Translations under genes and position numbers: made by a program
The notes under the pieces: model-generated
The model's input: only the letters and a program-made list of their open reading frames with translations
Told to the model about the DNA's origin: nothing
The model's database searches: none
Assembly: GCF_902705875.1 (NCBI RefSeq)
Contig: NZ_CACSIK010000003.1
Location: 1 to 64,000 of the forward strand
From: Zhongshania aliphaticivorans
GTDB lineage: Bacteria > Pseudomonadota > Gammaproteobacteria > Pseudomonadales > Spongiibacteraceae
Length of the DNA: 64,000 bases
Reading direction: 5' to 3'
Shown: piece after piece, positions 16,582-26,771 of the stretch
Layout: each line of letters starts with the position of its first letter
Numbering within the stretch: the first letter of the stretch is position 1

Positions 16582-19476
16582 ATGTCTACTATTTTTATCG
16601 CCGGCCAACGCTGGATCAGCAACCCAGAACCCGACCTAGGTCTGGGTATCATTCTTGAAGCCGAAAATCGTCGCGTCGTCATCGCCTTTCCCGCTGCCGA
16701 AGAAGAACGAACCTATGCAGCGGCGGCAGCGCCTTTATCGCGGGTTTTATTTCAGGTTGGCGATAATATCGACGTCCCCAACCAAGGCCCTCTAACCGTT
16801 ACTGAACAACAAGAACACAACGGCTGCATTGTCTATTTTGCCGAAGATGAAAATGGCGACGTACACCCTGTTCCGGAGCAAATCCTGAGCGCCAACATCA
16901 AGCTCAGCAATGCCAAAGAGCGCTTATTAGCAGGCCAAGTGGAGCACCATCGCCGCTTTGCTTTAAGAGCAGCTACTCTAGAACAACAAAACACCAGCCA
17001 AGCCGCCAGTACCCGCGGCTTATTGGGTCCACGAGTACAATTACTTCCGCATCAAATGTACATTGCCGCCGAAGTCGCCAGCCGACCCACGCCTCGTGTT
17101 TTACTTGCCGACGAAGTGGGCTTGGGTAAAACCATAGAAGCCGGCCTGATCATTCACCAGCTATTACTTCTCGAACGCGCAAAACGAGTATTAATCGTCG
17201 TTCCCGACAGCCTGGTTCACCAATGGCTGGTAGAAATGCTGCGCCGCTTCAACCTCAAGTTCAGTATTTTTAATGAAGCTCGCTGCCAGCTAATAGACAA
17301 ATACGAAGACGACCCAAGCAGTATATTTTTTGACGAAGAAGCGTCTAAAGAACAAGAAGAAAACCCGTTTGAAGACGCACAACTTGTCATATGCCCCCTC
17401 AGTTGGATAAGTTCGCATGAACGTCGACAGCAGCAATTGTGCGATGCCGGCTGGGATATGCTTGTTGTTGACGAAGCTCATCACCTGCACTGGCACGAAG
17501 ATGGCGACGCCTCGCCGGAATACAAATTGGTTGAGCGATTAAGTGCAGAAATTGCCTCGGTATTACTCCTAACCGCCACCCCCGAAAATGCCGGTATTGA
17601 CGGCCATTTTGCTCGCCTCCGTTTACTGGACCCTGTTCGCTATCCAGATTTAGCCGCCTTTTTAGAAGAGCAAAGCCATTACGAAGAAATCAGTGAGCTC
17701 ATTCAGGGCTTAAGTGATTCACCTGACACCTCGCTTAGCGACGTTGATTTTTGCCAGCGTTTAGAGACACTACTTGGCAAAGCGCAATTCAGCGCGCTAC
17801 AAAAAAACCCAAGCCCAGAACAGCTAGACAAAACCATCCGCGACCTGCTGGATCGTTTTGGAACCGGTCGTATGTTATTCCGCAACACCCGCGCATCAGT
17901 CGGTGGCTTCCCTGAGCGTATACTGCACGAGCACCCCCTAACCGTACCAAGTGGATACGAGCAAGCGTGTACCACCGCCACGATAGAAGAAACCTTACAC
18001 CCAGAGCAATTATTGGGTGCCGCATGGTTAAAAGCAGACCCAAGGGTTTCCTGGGTCGAGAAATTTTTACTACAAAACCCCGATGATAAAGTCTTATTAA
18101 TTGCAGCGGATTCAAGCGCAGCCCGCGACCTTGAATTACACCTGAGACTGCGGCGCGGTATCGCCAGCGCGGTATTCCACGAAGAACTCAGTCTAATTGA
18201 ACGCGACCGGGCCGCCGCTTATTTTGCTGACTCGGAAGACGGTGCCCAGTTATTAATTTGCTCTGAAATTGGTAGCGAAGGCCGTAATTTTCAGTTTGCC
18301 CAGCACTTAATCCTATTCGACCTTCCGCTAAACCCCGATCTGCTAGAGCAGCGCATTGGCCGCCTAGATCGTATTGGTCAACTTGGCGACGTCAACCTGC
18401 ATGTACCGTACTACGCAGGCAGCGCCCAAGAGAAATTGCTGAGCTGGTATCGCGACGCTGTGAATATATTCAAACAGCCTTGCACTGTCGGCAATGCGCT
18501 TATGCTGGAATTTGGTGACGATTTACACAGCGCCTTAACAAAAGGCGACAACAACCCTATTAACGATGTCATTGCACTTGCCGCCGACAAAGCAATTGAG
18601 TTACAAGAAAACCTGCGCAAGGGTCGCAACCGTTTACTGGAACTAAACTCCTGCCAGCCTCAGCGCGCTGCAGAATTAATTAGTGCATTAGAAACTGAAC
18701 AACGCAGTGATACTTTAGCCGAATACGTTGAAATGCTGGCCGAACAATTTGGCCTAGAGCATGAAGACCACAGCGATAACGCCGTGATTCTGCGCCCTGG
18801 TGATCATATGATTACCGAAGCCTTCCCGCATTTACCCGACGATGGCATCACCGGCACATTCGACCGCGACCGCGCCCTCAGCCGCGAAGACATGGCGTAT
18901 TTTAGCTGGGAGCACCCACTGGTTAGTGGCGCAATGGACTTGGTGATGTCTAGTGATTTCGGCAGTGCGAGTATTTGCACCATCTCCGTAAAAGCACTCA
19001 AGCCCGGCACCCTGCTATTGGAATCATTTTTCAGCCCTACATTACAAGCCCCTGCATGGCTGCAGCTGCAGGGATATTTACCAGCTCAAAGCTTTAGGCT
19101 CGTTACCGATCAACAAAATCGCAATTTATCTAATGCCGTTGCCCACAGTAAATTAAATCAGTTGGCACAGGGTGTTAAGAAAACCCTTATGCCAGTATTG
19201 CTCAGAGAAGTCCGCACCAGTATTACGGCCATGATTCCCCACATAGAAACCCTTGCCGAAGACACAACAAAAGCATGGGTGAAAACAGCCACAGAAAACT
19301 ATAAAACTGATCGTGATAATGAGCGTGAGCGCCTGCAATCATTAATGAGCCGCAACCCCCATGTCGCCCCTCAAGAACTTGAGGCGTTTGACAGGGAAAC
19401 AACACTCGGCATGACGGCCCTACAATCACTGCAACTGAATATGTCAGCATTGCGCCTGGCCATTGTTAGCCAATAA
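16582..19476 (+). CDS. rapA: RapA, RNA polymerase-associated Swi2/Snf2 ATPase
   Basis: This 964-residue ATP-dependent translocase binds RNA polymerase and helps recycle it after termination. The N-terminal tandem Tudor-like domains (about residues 1-110) contain the polymerase-binding region. The helicase core starts with LLPHQMYIAAEVA, then Walker A DEVGLGKT (177-184), the DEAH box (VVDEAHHLHW, about 294), a second RecA lobe near 490-630 with EGRNFQFAQHLILFDLPLNPDLLEQRIGR-type motifs V/VI, and the C-terminal RapA-specific domain. The length equals E. coli RapA (968 aa). There is no good ribosome-binding site, only an A/T-rich leader. A small unknown gene follows 17 bases later. Confidence 0.96.
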   Translation: MSTIFIAGQRWISNPEPDLGLGIILEAENRRVVIAFPAAEEERTYAAAAAPLSRVLFQVGDNIDVPNQGPLTVTEQQEHNGCIVYFAEDENGDVHPVPEQILSANIKLSNAKERLLAGQVEHHRRFALRAATLEQQNTSQAASTRGLLGPRVQLLPHQMYIAAEVASRPTPRVLLADEVGLGKTIEAGLIIHQLLLLERAKRVLIVVPDSLVHQWLVEMLRRFNLKFSIFNEARCQLIDKYEDDPSSIFFDEEASKEQEENPFEDAQLVICPLSWISSHERRQQQLCDAGWDMLVVDEAHHLHWHEDGDASPEYKLVERLSAEIASVLLLTATPENAGIDGHFARLRLLDPVRYPDLAAFLEEQSHYEEISELIQGLSDSPDTSLSDVDFCQRLETLLGKAQFSALQKNPSPEQLDKTIRDLLDRFGTGRMLFRNTRASVGGFPERILHEHPLTVPSGYEQACTTATIEETLHPEQLLGAAWLKADPRVSWVEKFLLQNPDDKVLLIAADSSAARDLELHLRLRRGIASAVFHEELSLIERDRAAAYFADSEDGAQLLICSEIGSEGRNFQFAQHLILFDLPLNPDLLEQRIGRLDRIGQLGDVNLHVPYYAGSAQEKLLSWYRDAVNIFKQPCTVGNALMLEFGDDLHSALTKGDNNPINDVIALAADKAIELQENLRKGRNRLLELNSCQPQRAAELISALETEQRSDTLAEYVEMLAEQFGLEHEDHSDNAVILRPGDHMITEAFPHLPDDGITGTFDRDRALSREDMAYFSWEHPLVSGAMDLVMSSDFGSASICTISVKALKPGTLLLESFFSPTLQAPAWLQLQGYLPAQSFRLVTDQQNRNLSNAVAHSKLNQLAQGVKKTLMPVLLREVRTSITAMIPHIETLAEDTTKAWVKTATENYKTDRDNERERLQSLMSRNPHVAPQELEAFDRETTLGMTALQSLQLNMSALRLAIVSQ

Positions 19477-19493
19477 TCTGGCCGGAGAAAATC

Positions 19494-19778
19494 ATGTATT
19501 TATTTTCAGTAAATGCCACCGCAAAAAAGACTCAAGGTGAATTCACCGAAGGTGAGCAAGCACCTTTTATTGTTTATATCGATTTTAAAGATATGTTTGG
19601 CGCCGAAAAGCTGGCCCAGCTTTTTGTGATGGCGGAAGGTTTTCGGGATGTCCAAATTGAAAAGCGCAAGCTAATCGAAAATGCCCAAATACCTAACAAT
19701 CCTGCTTTAGCAAAAGACCCGCAAATTTTAGAAGCCTTAACCAAAGGCTACTGTGTGCAGGCGTTTAGCGCGCACTAA
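19494..19778 (+). CDS. Conserved-looking small protein of unknown function downstream of rapA
   Basis: I do not recognise this 94-residue protein. It is soluble, with no signal peptide, membrane helix or cysteine pair. A beta-rich first half (MYLFSVNAT..., FIVYIDFKDM) is followed by helical segments (AEKLAQLFVMAEGF, KDPQILEALTKGY). It starts 17 bases after the rapA stop behind a strong ribosome-binding site (GGAGAA, eight bases before ATG), so it is very probably co-transcribed with rapA. Base composition looks like its neighbours. A role alongside RapA is only guilt by association. Confidence 0.7.
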   Translation: MYLFSVNATAKKTQGEFTEGEQAPFIVYIDFKDMFGAEKLAQLFVMAEGFRDVQIEKRKLIENAQIPNNPALAKDPQILEALTKGYCVQAFSAH

Positions 19779-19867
19779 GTGGTGTCATACACATAAACGT
19801 GTAGCGTTAATTGCCTTACTTTTTGCTCCCATTGATGTGCCCATTATAATTCGCACCACACAGCCAT

Positions 19868-19892
19868 AAAAAAGGCGCCGTAAAGGCGCCTT
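19868..19892 (-). terminator. Rho-independent terminator after ilvIH
   Basis: On the minus strand the stem AAGGCGCC/GGCGCCTT (19872-19879 with 19885-19892, five-base loop) runs into six T (complement of 19868-19873). It is 18 bases past the ilvH stop. Between 19779 and 19867 I see no gene. Confidence 0.85.
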
Positions 19893-19910
19893 ATAACATC
19901 ATTTTCAAGA

Positions 19911-20402
19911 CTACAAACTCAGAATTTTCTCACCCCGAGCAATACCTGAAACACCACTGCGAACTACTTCCATAATTGCCGCTTCGCCAACCGCTTCAAG
20001 GAAAGAATCGAGCTTATCCGCCGCTCCCGTTACTTGGATGGTATACACACTGGGGCCAACATCAACAATCTGACCACGGAAGATATCAGTACAGCGCTTA
20101 ATTTCAGCGCGCTGGGCACCCGTTGCACGCACTTTTACCAACATCAACTCGCGCTCGATATGCGAGCCCTCGGACAAATCCACCAATTTAACAACATCAA
20201 TTAATCGATTTAGATGCTTGGTAATCTGTTCGATTTTGTGATCATCACCCGCCGTTGTCAGCGTTAAGCGTGACAGTGTTGGGTCTTCTGTGGGCGCAAC
20301 ATTAAGAGTCTCAATGTTATATCCACGCTGTGAGAATAAACCAACAACCCGCGACAGCGCACCCGGCTCATTTTCCATCAATACCGAAATAATATGCCGC
20401 AT
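19911..20402 (-). CDS. ilvH: Acetolactate synthase, regulatory (small) subunit
   Basis: This 163-residue regulatory subunit of acetohydroxyacid synthase confers valine feedback inhibition and boosts activity of the large subunit. The N-terminal ACT domain (residues 1-75) begins with [19 protein letters not shown], where the NEPGALSRV loop forms the valine-binding site. A second ferredoxin-like domain covers about 80-160. The length is identical to E. coli IlvH. The start ATG overlaps the ilvI stop by one base, so the two subunits are made together. Confidence 0.96.
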   Translation of the reverse strand: MRHIISVLMENEPGALSRVVGLFSQRGYNIETLNVAPTEDPTLSRLTLTTAGDDHKIEQITKHLNRLIDVVKLVDLSEGSHIERELMLVKVRATGAQRAEIKRCTDIFRGQIVDVGPSVYTIQVTGAADKLDSFLEAVGEAAIMEVVRSGVSGIARGEKILSL

Positions 20403-22150
20403 TAGGTACGCTCCGTCTTACTCAACCACATATCACGCATAGATCCATTTGGCGCGATATGCATAGGGTAAACATGCTCATGTGGATCGACATGAATATC
20501 CATAAATACCAGATCATTTTTACGAGCAAAGGCTTCTTTCATTGCCTCTTCTAAATCACTTAGCTGCGTCACTTTAATCCCAACGTGACCATAAGCCTCC
20601 GTTAACTTTTTAAAGTCAGGCAATGAATTCTCGTAAACGCTCTCAGAATAACGCCCCTCATACTGCATGTCTTGCCACTGCTTAACCATGCCGAGATAAC
20701 CGTTATACAAACTGATAATTTTCACAGGGATATTATATTGCGCACAGGTAGACAGCTCTTGAATATTCATTTGAATACTGCCCTCCCCTGTTACACAAGC
20801 CACATCGGCATCTGGAAATGCCAATTTAGCGCCCATAGCTGCTGGCAAGCCAAACCCCATGGTGCCAAGACCACCCGAATTCAACCATCTCCGCGGTTCG
20901 TCAAACTTATAATACTGGGCAGCAAACATCTGGTGCTGCCCAACATCTGAGCTGACATAAGCTTTCCCTTGCGTCACCTTACATAACGTTTCAATAACCT
21001 GCTGGGGCTTTATGTAAGGTGTGGAAATATCATAGCGCGGCTTAACCCATAAACCATGGGTATCACGCCACTCATCAATTTGATTCCACCAATGGGTTAA
21101 TGAGTCTTTGTCTGGCAGGCTTGCATCTGCCTGACGCATTTCGTGAATCACCGCCAACAAATCCGTCAACACGGAATCGACCGGCCCAACTATGGGCACG
21201 TCTGCTGCAATCGTTTTAGAGATGGCCGCGGGATCGATATCGATATGAACAATTTTGGCACCAGGGCAAAACTTACCAGTGGTGTTGGTAACACGGTCGT
21301 CAAATCGTGCACCTACCGCTAAAATCACATCGCTGTGATGCATGGCATTATTGGCTTCATAAAAGCCATGCATGCCTAGCATTCCAAGAAACTGACGATC
21401 ACTGGCAGGATAAGCACCCAAGCCCATTAAGGTATGGGTAACGGGAAAATTAAGCTCACGGGCCAGTACTCGCAACTGCTCAGAGGCATTCCCCTGAACC
21501 ACACCACCACCGGCATAAATAACTGGGCGTTTGGCACCCAAAAGTAAACTTGCCGCCTTTTTAATCTGACCAGAGTGACCACGAGTAGCCGGCGTATAAG
21601 AGCGCAACTTCACTTTTTTAGGGTAGTTATACTCAAATTTATCATGCGGATTGGTCAGGTCTTTTGGCAAATCAATAACAACCGGACCGGGGCGTCCACT
21701 AGACGCAATATAGAACGCTTTTTTGACAATCTCGGGAATATCCTCACTGCGAGTCACCTGAAAACTGTGTTTTACAATAGGCCGAGAAATACCCAGCATA
21801 TCGGTTTCTTGAAACGCATCTTCGCCAATCAGGTGACTCATAACCTGACCCGACAAAACCACCATAGGAATGGAATCCATATAAGCCGTTGCAATACCCG
21901 TAATGGCATTGGTCGCCCCTGGACCGGACGTGACGAGCACCACACCGGGCTTACCCGTTGCGCGTGCGTAACCATCTGCAGCATGTGTAGCCGCCTGCTC
22001 GTGGCGCACTAAAATATGGGGGACTTTGCAGCTTTTAAACAAAGCATCGTAAATATGCAGTACTGCACCACCGGGATAACCGAAGATGAATTCTACACCC
22101 TCGTCTTCCATGGCACGCGCGAGCATTTCGCCGCCAGATAACAACTCCAC
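20402..22150 (-). CDS. ilvI: Acetolactate synthase, catalytic (large) subunit
   Basis: This 582-residue thiamine-diphosphate and FAD enzyme makes acetolactate or acetohydroxybutyrate in the first common step of branched-chain amino acid synthesis. The pyrimidine-binding domain carries the catalytic glutamate in [17 protein letters not shown] (about residue 50). The FAD/central domain spans about 190-350. The thiamine-diphosphate motif [12 protein letters not shown] (about 450) has Glu in place of the usual Asp, as in some other gammaproteobacteria. Its product feeds IlvC encoded at 3857. It is preceded by a long leader (22151-22535). Calling it ilvI or ilvB is a matter of naming. Confidence 0.96.
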   Translation of the reverse strand: MELLSGGEMLARAMEDEGVEFIFGYPGGAVLHIYDALFKSCKVPHILVRHEQAATHAADGYARATGKPGVVLVTSGPGATNAITGIATAYMDSIPMVVLSGQVMSHLIGEDAFQETDMLGISRPIVKHSFQVTRSEDIPEIVKKAFYIASSGRPGPVVIDLPKDLTNPHDKFEYNYPKKVKLRSYTPATRGHSGQIKKAASLLLGAKRPVIYAGGGVVQGNASEQLRVLARELNFPVTHTLMGLGAYPASDRQFLGMLGMHGFYEANNAMHHSDVILAVGARFDDRVTNTTGKFCPGAKIVHIDIDPAAISKTIAADVPIVGPVDSVLTDLLAVIHEMRQADASLPDKDSLTHWWNQIDEWRDTHGLWVKPRYDISTPYIKPQQVIETLCKVTQGKAYVSSDVGQHQMFAAQYYKFDEPRRWLNSGGLGTMGFGLPAAMGAKLAFPDADVACVTGEGSIQMNIQELSTCAQYNIPVKIISLYNGYLGMVKQWQDMQYEGRYSESVYENSLPDFKKLTEAYGHVGIKVTQLSDLEEAMKEAFARKNDLVFMDIHVDPHEHVYPMHIAPNGSMRDMWLSKTERT

Positions 22151-22535
22151 TGAAATATCCTCGATTCAGTTTGAATACGTAAAAACTTGTCATAGCGCTG
22201 CAGAGGATAATCCTCAGCAAAAAGTATGGAACAAGAACAATAGGTGTCGAAACACATTACCATCGGTTCTCAGCCGACACGGCTGAAATCCGAGCGAAAC
22301 GCCAAAAAGTTGCTATGCAACGCTTGTATGCATCGCGGGATAACGCGACGCGGGCAATCTCGCAACACAGGTCATGTGTCTGCAGAGTGAATGGAACTAC
22401 ATGGTAGTAGCAGTACAACACGATGAGTCGTACTCTGTACTTTGGTTGCAGGTAAGCAACGCGAGAAACAGCCATCTGATACCGTAAACGGTAGACCGCG
22501 TATTTTTTAACCTATGAGGTCTTATGTCAATACCA
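22151..22535 (-). promoter_or_regulatory. Long 5' leader and promoter of ilvIH, possible attenuator RNA
   Basis: A promoter is suggested on the minus strand by a perfect -35 TTGACA (22528-22533) with an A-rich -10 (AAAAAT) 17 bases on. That leaves a leader of about 340 bases before ilvI. The leader can form several short hairpins (TACCG/CGGTA near 22480-22492, TCAGCCG/CGGCTGA near 22269-22286, GAGGAT/ATCCTC near 22203-22214). It holds an open frame (22475 to 22257) whose early codons include a Leu-Ile-Val-Leu run but which lacks a ribosome-binding site. A structured leader named ilvB-OMG has been reported upstream of ilvB in marine gammaproteobacteria, and this may be one. No clear terminator hairpin is seen. 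The rest of the gap to 22716 holds the DUF4124 upstream region. Confidence 0.45.
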
Positions 22536-22716
22536 ACAGCCACTTAATTTGTATAAAGCGCCTCACTTAGGCTGGTTTACCCGCTTATTGCCACAACCCC
22601 AGCATCACAAACTCATTAACAGGAATATCCGCTTATTTTGAATGCCGACCTTTTTGTTCACCCAGACAATAATCTGCCATAATCAAATCAATCAATCGCA
22701 ACGGTAATTGTTCACC

Positions 22717-23175
22717 ATGAAAAATTTCGCCCTAACAATTGCGCTCTGCGCCAGTATTTCCGTCATTAGCCACAATACTTACGCAGATAAAATGGGCTAT
22801 TACCGCTGGACCGACAACGAAGGTAAACAACATTTTACCCAGCAACCCCCCTTGGGTCGCCGGTACGAATTCATAGAAACACGCAGTGGCGCAAGTATTA
22901 GTAGCGGTGGTAGTGACGACTTTACCGAAGTAAGGGAGGAGGTAGAGGAGGAGCCCGACGCGGAACTAGACAATGTTCCAGACAAAATGGAGATCCTCCC
23001 ACCTAAAGACCCCGCTTTATGCAAAAAAGCGCAAGAAAATCTGAGGTCGCTGACCGCGAACGGCGCAAGAATCCGAATTACTAATCCCGATGGCAGTACA
23101 CGCATGCTGAATGCCGAAGAAATCAAACAGCAGGAAAACCGCGCGCAAAGCATCATTAAATTACACTGTAATTAA
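22717..23175 (+). CDS. Exported DUF4124 domain protein
   Basis: This 152-residue protein has a signal peptide (MKNFALTIALCASISVISHNTYA, cleavage after residue 23 or so) followed by a DUF4124 domain (GYYRWTDNEGKQHFTQQPP, about residues 27-50). Then comes a Ser/Gly- and Glu-rich linker (FTEVREEVEEEPDAELDN) and a helical C-terminus with two cysteines that could form a disulfide. DUF4124 proteins are periplasmic or envelope proteins of unknown role, common in gammaproteobacteria. I chose the ATG at 22717 over a TTG at 22708 because the signal peptide then begins normally. It stands alone between divergent ilvI and convergent clpB. Confidence 0.8.
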   Translation: MKNFALTIALCASISVISHNTYADKMGYYRWTDNEGKQHFTQQPPLGRRYEFIETRSGASISSGGSDDFTEVREEVEEEPDAELDNVPDKMEILPPKDPALCKKAQENLRSLTANGARIRITNPDGSTRMLNAEEIKQQENRAQSIIKLHCN

Positions 23176-23245
23176 CACACCCCAACATGGATCGCGACCA
23201 CGAGATAGCCGCTGACAAGACACCACGTCTACCAGCGGCAATACA

Positions 23246-25834
23246 TTACTCGGCGGCTGACGCCTTGAACACGATTTGGTCTCCATCAATGGTTGCGTGA
23301 ATAACCTCACCAGCAACAAACTCACCCTTCAATAAGCTTTGCGCCATGGGGTTTTCAAACTTTTGCTGAATAGCCCGTTTTAAGGGTCTCGCGCCATAGA
23401 CCGGATCAAAGCCAATATCCGCCAAACGATTTAAAGCCTCCTCGCTGACCTCCAAGCGCAGCTCTCGCTCAGCCAAACGACTATTTAGTATGTCTAACTG
23501 AATACCCGCAATGGCCTGTACTTGCACGCGATCTAAAGGCTCGAAGACCACCAACTCATCAACCCGGTTAATAAACTCCGGCCGGAAATGTCCCGACACC
23601 ACACTGAGCACGGCATCGCGAATATCGGGATAATCACTCCCCGCTACCGTCATTTCCTGAATCACTTCAGAACCAAGATTAGAGGTCATCACTATAACCG
23701 TGTTTCGGAAATCTACGGTGCGCCCCTGACCATCGGTTAGCCGCCCATCATCCAATACTTGTAATAAAATATTGAACACATCGGGGTGGGCTTTTTCTAC
23801 CTCGTCTAATAGTAGTAACGAGTAAGGACGACGGCGTACCGCTTCCGTTAAATAGCCGCCCTCTTCGTAACCGACATAGCCGGGAGGAGCACCAATGAGC
23901 CGCGCTACTGAATGTTTCTCCATAAACTCCGACATATCAATACGCACCATCGCGTCTTCACTGTCATACAAAAACATTGCCAAGGCTTTACACAACTCTG
24001 TTTTACCTACCCCAGTTGGCCCCAAAAACAAGAAAGAACCATTGGGCCGATTAGGATCACTTAAGCCCGCGCGCGAACGTCGCACCGCATTTGACACCGC
24101 ATCTACGGCCTCACTTTGGCCAATAACGCGTCGATGCAGCTCGTCTTCCATACGCAGTAACTTGTCGCGCTCACCCTCTAACATCTTACTAATGGGGATT
24201 CCCGTCCAGCGCGACACCACTTCGGCAACTTCTTCTTCCGTTACCTTGTTGCGCAGCAACTGCATTTCACCGTGATCAACAGAATCAGCATCAATTAGTT
24301 GTTTTTCCAAATTTGGAATAACACCGTATTGCAACTCGGACATGCGGGTGAGGTCGCCGGCGCGACGAGCACTATCCATGTCTAATTTGGCTTTTTCGAG
24401 GTCAACCTTGATTTGCGCAGAACCTTGCAGAGCGGCTTTTTCCCCCTTCCAAATTTCCTCAAGGTTTGCAAACTCTTTGCCTATTTTATCGATGTCCACA
24501 TTCAACTTTTCAAGTTGCTTACGGGCACCATCATCATCTTCTTTTTTTACCGCTTCGCGCTGTATTTTCAACTGAATCAAACGCCGCTCAAGCCTATCCA
24601 TCACTTCGGGCTTGGAGTCAATTTCCATACGGATACGGCTAGCCGCTTCATCAATTAAATCTATTGCCTTGTCTGGCAGCTGACGATCAGTAATGTAACG
24701 TTGCGACAGCTTCGTTGCGGCAATAATTGCCGAGTCAGTAATATCAACGCTGTGGTGCACCTCGTAGCGCTCTTTTAAACCACGTAATATCGCAATGGTA
24801 TCTTCCTCGGAGGGCTCTTCTACTAACACCTTTTGAAAGCGACGCTCTAAGGCTGCATCTTTCTCTATAGACTGACGATATTCATTTAAGGTGGTTGCGC
24901 CCACACAATGTAGCTCGCCACGAGCCAGAGCAGGCTTTAACATATTACCCGCATCCATTGCGCCGTCTGCTTTACCAGCTCCCACCATGGTATGCAGCTC
25001 ATCAATGAATAAAATGACACGGCCTTCTTCTTTGCCAAGTTCATTCAAAACGGCTTTTAAACGCTCTTCAAAATCACCCCGGAATTTAGCTCCGGCCAAT
25101 AAAGCCGCCAAATCAAGAGAGAGAACCCGCTTACCTTTTAAGCCATCGGGGACTTCGCCATTGACGATACGCTGAGCCAGGCCTTCGACAATCGCTGTCT
25201 TACCCACCCCCGGCTCACCAATGAGTACAGGATTATTTTTGGTTCTTCGCTGCAAAACTTGAATTGTGCGGCGAATCTCATCATCACGACCAATTACTGG
25301 GTCTAATTTACCCGATGCGGCTCTCTCGGTAAGATCAATGGTGTATTTATCCAACGCCTGCCTAGACTCTTCTGCCGAGGCATCGTTAACAGCTTGTCCG
25401 CCGCGTACTTTATCAATAGCGGCTTCCAAAGCAGGCTTTGTGACGCCACTATCGATGAGCAATTTCGCTGTGTCTCCACCTATCTCTAGCATCGCCAACA
25501 GCACTAGCTCGCTGGAGATATAACTATCTTGGCGCTGTTGAGAAAGCTTATCGCAAATATTAAAAACCCGCGCCAAGGTTTGCGACACATGGACATCACC
25601 ATTAGCGCCTTGCACCGTTGGCAAACGTTTTAACTCAGCGGCAATTTTCTGTTCTAGGGCCGGCATATTGCCACCCGATTGAGTCAGCAACGGCTTTGCA
25701 CTACCACCCTGTTGCTTTAACAGAGCAGACAGTAAATGTACTGCTTCAATATATTGATGATCACTGCCTATCGCCATCGACTGCGAATCGGCCAGAGCAC
25801 TTTGTAGGGAATTTGTAAATCGATCTGCACGCAT
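23246..25834 (-). CDS. clpB: ClpB, heat-shock disaggregase
   Basis: This 862-residue AAA+ chaperone resolubilises aggregated proteins together with DnaK. The N-domain (residues 1-145) is followed by AAA-1 with Walker A GEPGVGKT (about 205), then the long coiled-coil middle domain (about 405-525), AAA-2 with Walker A GPTGVGKT (about 605), and the D2 small domain. The start at 25834 (MRADRF..., with GGAGAG six bases upstream) is the ClpB N-terminus and is preferred to one 21 bases further out. A perfect sigma-32 promoter precedes it at 25894-25922. It is the last gene of the conserved rluD-pgeF-clpB cluster. Confidence 0.97.
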   Translation of the reverse strand: MRADRFTNSLQSALADSQSMAIGSDHQYIEAVHLLSALLKQQGGSAKPLLTQSGGNMPALEQKIAAELKRLPTVQGANGDVHVSQTLARVFNICDKLSQQRQDSYISSELVLLAMLEIGGDTAKLLIDSGVTKPALEAAIDKVRGGQAVNDASAEESRQALDKYTIDLTERAASGKLDPVIGRDDEIRRTIQVLQRRTKNNPVLIGEPGVGKTAIVEGLAQRIVNGEVPDGLKGKRVLSLDLAALLAGAKFRGDFEERLKAVLNELGKEEGRVILFIDELHTMVGAGKADGAMDAGNMLKPALARGELHCVGATTLNEYRQSIEKDAALERRFQKVLVEEPSEEDTIAILRGLKERYEVHHSVDITDSAIIAATKLSQRYITDRQLPDKAIDLIDEAASRIRMEIDSKPEVMDRLERRLIQLKIQREAVKKEDDDGARKQLEKLNVDIDKIGKEFANLEEIWKGEKAALQGSAQIKVDLEKAKLDMDSARRAGDLTRMSELQYGVIPNLEKQLIDADSVDHGEMQLLRNKVTEEEVAEVVSRWTGIPISKMLEGERDKLLRMEDELHRRVIGQSEAVDAVSNAVRRSRAGLSDPNRPNGSFLFLGPTGVGKTELCKALAMFLYDSEDAMVRIDMSEFMEKHSVARLIGAPPGYVGYEEGGYLTEAVRRRPYSLLLLDEVEKAHPDVFNILLQVLDDGRLTDGQGRTVDFRNTVIVMTSNLGSEVIQEMTVAGSDYPDIRDAVLSVVSGHFRPEFINRVDELVVFEPLDRVQVQAIAGIQLDILNSRLAERELRLEVSEEALNRLADIGFDPVYGARPLKRAIQQKFENPMAQSLLKGEFVAGEVIHATIDGDQIVFKASAAE

Positions 25835-25893
25835 ATCAGCTCTCCAAAATATCAATGAAATAGCGATGCGACGCGTCGCCTTTCTTAATCAAT

Positions 25894-25922
25894 AAATGGG
25901 GGGCGAGTGAAATAATTTCAAG
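25894..25922 (-). promoter_or_regulatory. Sigma-32 heat-shock promoter of clpB
   Basis: On the minus strand CTTGAAA (25916-25922) is followed by a 14-base spacer and CCCCATTT (25894-25901). This matches the consensus CTTGAAA-N13-15-CCCCATNT at every defined base. It is 60 bases upstream of the clpB ATG. The 5' leader also contains the palindrome GCGACGCGTCGC (25868-25879). Confidence 0.92.
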
Positions 25923-25955
25923 TGATTACAACTAAGGGGATACCGCTATGGCAAT

Positions 25956-26732
25956 TCAACGGCGATAAATAAGGCTTGCCTGCCGACCGGTTTTACCGTC
26001 GCGGCGGTAGGAGTAGAAACGCTCAGCTTCTTGGTAAGTACATGATGTTGTACCCCCTACCCACGCCAAACCAAGACCTTGAAGTTGGTAGTGAGCAAGC
26101 GCCCTAAGGTCAGCGTAAAAATAGCCAGAACGTTCAACAGAAGGCTTAAAAGCACTATCGATCTGTTCCTTTGTAACGCTGCCAAATCCATCTAGAAACG
26201 CCTGATATACTTCAGGACCGACTTCAAAATGGGCTTGAGAAATAGCCGGCCCCGTCCACGCCATGAGCTGTTGTGGTGAACAACCAAATGCATCCACGGT
26301 ATTTTTCAACATACCATTACATAAACCACGCCAGCCGGCATGCGCAGCCGCAACCTCACCGCCGTCTACACGACAAAACAATACCGGCAGACAATCTGCC
26401 GTTAATACCGCGCAAGCCAGACCTGTTTCTGCGGTAATACTTGCATCCGCCACCGTCGGATTAATCGGTGAAAACGGTAATTTACAAACATCGACCCCAT
26501 GCACTTGCTGGAGCCAAGCAATAGAACTCAAGCCATCGCATGTCGCAAGAAGCGCTTTTCGATTTTTTTCCACACTAGCTGGGGAATCATCAACATGATC
26601 GCCCAGATTGAATTGCGAATATTCACTGACACTTGCGCCCGAAAAATTGGCCACCCCACAACGCGTCGTAGCAAGAGCGACGATATTATCCGGTGCTGGC
26701 CAATTAGGGGCTAATAGACGTTCATCTACCAT
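25956..26732 (-). CDS. pgeF: PgeF/YfiH, peptidoglycan-editing multicopper-type oxidase or purine nucleoside phosphorylase
   Basis: This 258-residue DUF152 protein has the conserved Zn-site residues: histidine in QQVHGVDV (about residue 80), cysteine in TADCLPVLF (about 118), and histidine in AAHAGWRGL (about 135). Relatives are reported to clean up mis-incorporated amino acids in peptidoglycan precursors (PgeF in E. coli) and, in human FAMIN/LACC1, to act as purine nucleoside enzymes. The precise reaction here is therefore uncertain. It starts 39 bases after the rluD stop and precedes clpB, an order conserved across gammaproteobacteria. Confidence 0.93.
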   Translation of the reverse strand: MVDERLLAPNWPAPDNIVALATTRCGVANFSGASVSEYSQFNLGDHVDDSPASVEKNRKALLATCDGLSSIAWLQQVHGVDVCKLPFSPINPTVADASITAETGLACAVLTADCLPVLFCRVDGGEVAAAHAGWRGLCNGMLKNTVDAFGCSPQQLMAWTGPAISQAHFEVGPEVYQAFLDGFGSVTKEQIDSAFKPSVERSGYFYADLRALAHYQLQGLGLAWVGGTTSCTYQEAERFYSYRRDGKTGRQASLIYRR

Positions 26733-26771
26733 AAACTACCTGTGGGGGTCGATGACATTAAGCTGCGTTGC

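Noticed and set aside
22257..22475. Open frame of 72 codons upstream of ilvI on the minus strand
   Set aside because: It has no ribosome-binding site and an odd composition (many Tyr, Cys, Arg). It is treated as part of the ilvIH leader, not as a protein gene.
23208..23239. GCCGCTG/CAGCGGC inverted repeat after clpB as a terminator
   Set aside because: The loop is 18 bases and there is no T-run. It could be chance and is not listed as a feature.
23895..24275. 126-codon frame on the plus strand
   Set aside because: It lies wholly inside clpB on the opposite strand. The Ser/Arg-rich composition is typical of an antisense shadow of a well-conserved gene.
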